A stretch of DNA of 64,000 nt from JANSWY01 sp965243755. GTDB lineage: Bacteria > Bacteroidota > Bacteroidia > Cytophagales > Cyclobacteriaceae. The stretch's first letter is position 1; every line of letters starts with the position of its first letter. Positions 63,524 through 64,000 of this stretch are shown piece by piece. The notes beneath the pieces are model-generated. The model ran no database searches, was not told the origin of the DNA, and saw nothing but the letters and a program-made list of their open reading frames with translations. The translations under genes and the position numbers were made by a program. The stretch is taken from the NCBI GenBank assembly GCA_965243755.1, contig CBDEVW010000002.1, positions 310,001-374,000 on the forward strand. Reading direction: 5' to 3'.

Positions 63524-64000
63524 ATGATTCGAAACTCGCTATATCTATTATTTATTATTGTGGTCATTGGCTGTTCAGCAGAGGATTGTCCCCGAAACGG
63601 ATGGGACGATGAATTTCCTGATGACATTGTTGCAACAGCCGGTATAAGGCAATGTGCGATATATAAGGTGTCGCATAATGATACTGTATTATTATCACAG
63701 CATTTTTTTGATGCCAAAGGAAGAACTGATTCTGCTGTATATCTGATTAATATATCAGGAGAGACTTTTTATGAGAAGTTGGATTTTGAAGGCAACTCAT
63801 CATATCCAAATACCATTGCGAGATATTTACTTACAAGGGATTCTACCGGTAATGAGCTGATATTCAAATCTTATAAGCAGGGAAACAAAGTGTATGAACG
63901 GTACCAGGACCATGGAAAAACCACCAACTATTCTGAAGGATCATTTGATAGTAAGGGTAACCGGATTAACAGAAAATTTTATTCATCCGATTCTACTTTG
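63524..64000 (+). CDS. lipoprotein of unknown function, start only (cut by window edge)
   Basis: ATG 63524 opens a frame that reaches the right edge without stop (159 codons). A short signal peptide ends in VVIGC with lipobox Cys near residue 17. The remainder has repeated beta-like segments (DTVLLSQHFFDAKGRTDSAVY, NELIFKSYKQGNKVYERYQD in parts) that resemble the YD-like or wound-strand repeats of exported lipoproteins. No family can be named. Confidence 0.7.
   Translation, partial: MIRNSLYLLFIIVVIGCSAEDCPRNGWDDEFPDDIVATAGIRQCAIYKVSHNDTVLLSQHFFDAKGRTDSAVYLINISGETFYEKLDFEGNSSYPNTIARYLLTRDSTGNELIFKSYKQGNKVYERYQDHGKTTNYSEGSFDSKGNRINRKFYSSDSTL

Noticed and set aside
1..64000. Complete antiphage defence system, prophage or integrated plasmid
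   Set aside because: No restriction, abortive infection, retron, CBASS, phage structural or integrase gene was seen; composition is even through the window.

Overview
The window is a chromosomal stretch of a gliding, probably marine or soil, member of the Bacteroidota, most likely order Cytophagales. The evidence is the set of gliding-motility lipoproteins and partners (GldJ, GldD, GldE, GldB), the gene order mutY-ssb-gldE-gldD, many families largely confined to this phylum (DUF4175, DUF4301, membrane MutS-like ATPase, PorT-type barrels), promoters of the phylum type (TTG, about 19-20 bases, TAnnTTTG), scarce Shine-Dalgarno sequences, and an AT-rich composition without obvious islands. No insertion sequence, prophage, CRISPR array or rRNA was seen. 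One tRNA gene (Pro, anticodon AGG) is present.

Layout. 1-2.8 kb: start of a DUF4175 membrane protein, exonuclease III, a small conserved gene, then two genes (a CMD-family AhpD-like protein and comF) that are broken only by single-base homopolymer expansions. 2.8-7.6 kb: gldJ and mfd. 7.6-12.9 kb: secreted S1/P1 nuclease, DUF4301 protein, thiamine-binding protein, Hsp20-like protein and two unassigned genes. 12.9-24.4 kb: repair and motility core, with a minus-strand operon mutY-ssb-gldE-gldD-recG facing a plus-strand run HU, TPR protein, a 29-residue basic ribosomal-type protein and RNase E/G, then a PorT-like barrel, gldB and a glycosyltransferase. 24.7-27.9 kb: a family of three small paralogs around an S9 peptidase, two of them behind phased direct repeats. 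28-33.6 kb: tRNA-Pro, the cysteine operon cysE-cysM, and a large M14 carboxypeptidase. 33.6-37 kb: tpx and three genes chained by start-stop overlaps. 37-43 kb: AraC regulator divergent from a SRPBCC protein, GATase, thioesterase, EamA, VanW, DoxX. 43.1-47.8 kb: a tight operon coding for an SGNH-like membrane protein, MBOAT acyltransferase, methyltransferase, aldo/keto reductase and Crp/Fnr regulator. 47.9-64 kb: secreted clostripain-like peptidase with a methyltransferase, membrane MutS-like ATPase, MscS channel, S41 protease, DUF3291, DUF4328, secreted terpene-cyclase-fold protein, class V aminotransferase, CvfB, HD protein, AraC, J-domain protein, a Pmp3/YqaE small membrane protein, MDR oxidoreductase and the start of a lipoprotein.

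Functional links. The motility genes encode envelope parts of the gliding/type IX secretion machine. mfd, recG, mutY, ssb, xth and HU form a dispersed DNA maintenance set. cysE and cysM make cysteine. The most unusual signals are the three-paralog family with LytTR-like repeats, the clustered +1 homopolymer insertions at 1.7-2.65 kb, the A34 proline tRNA, an orphan GNRA-loop terminator upstream of the nuclease gene, and the mixed acyltransferase operon. I see no convincing complete defence system. All assignments come from reading the sequence; no database search was run.
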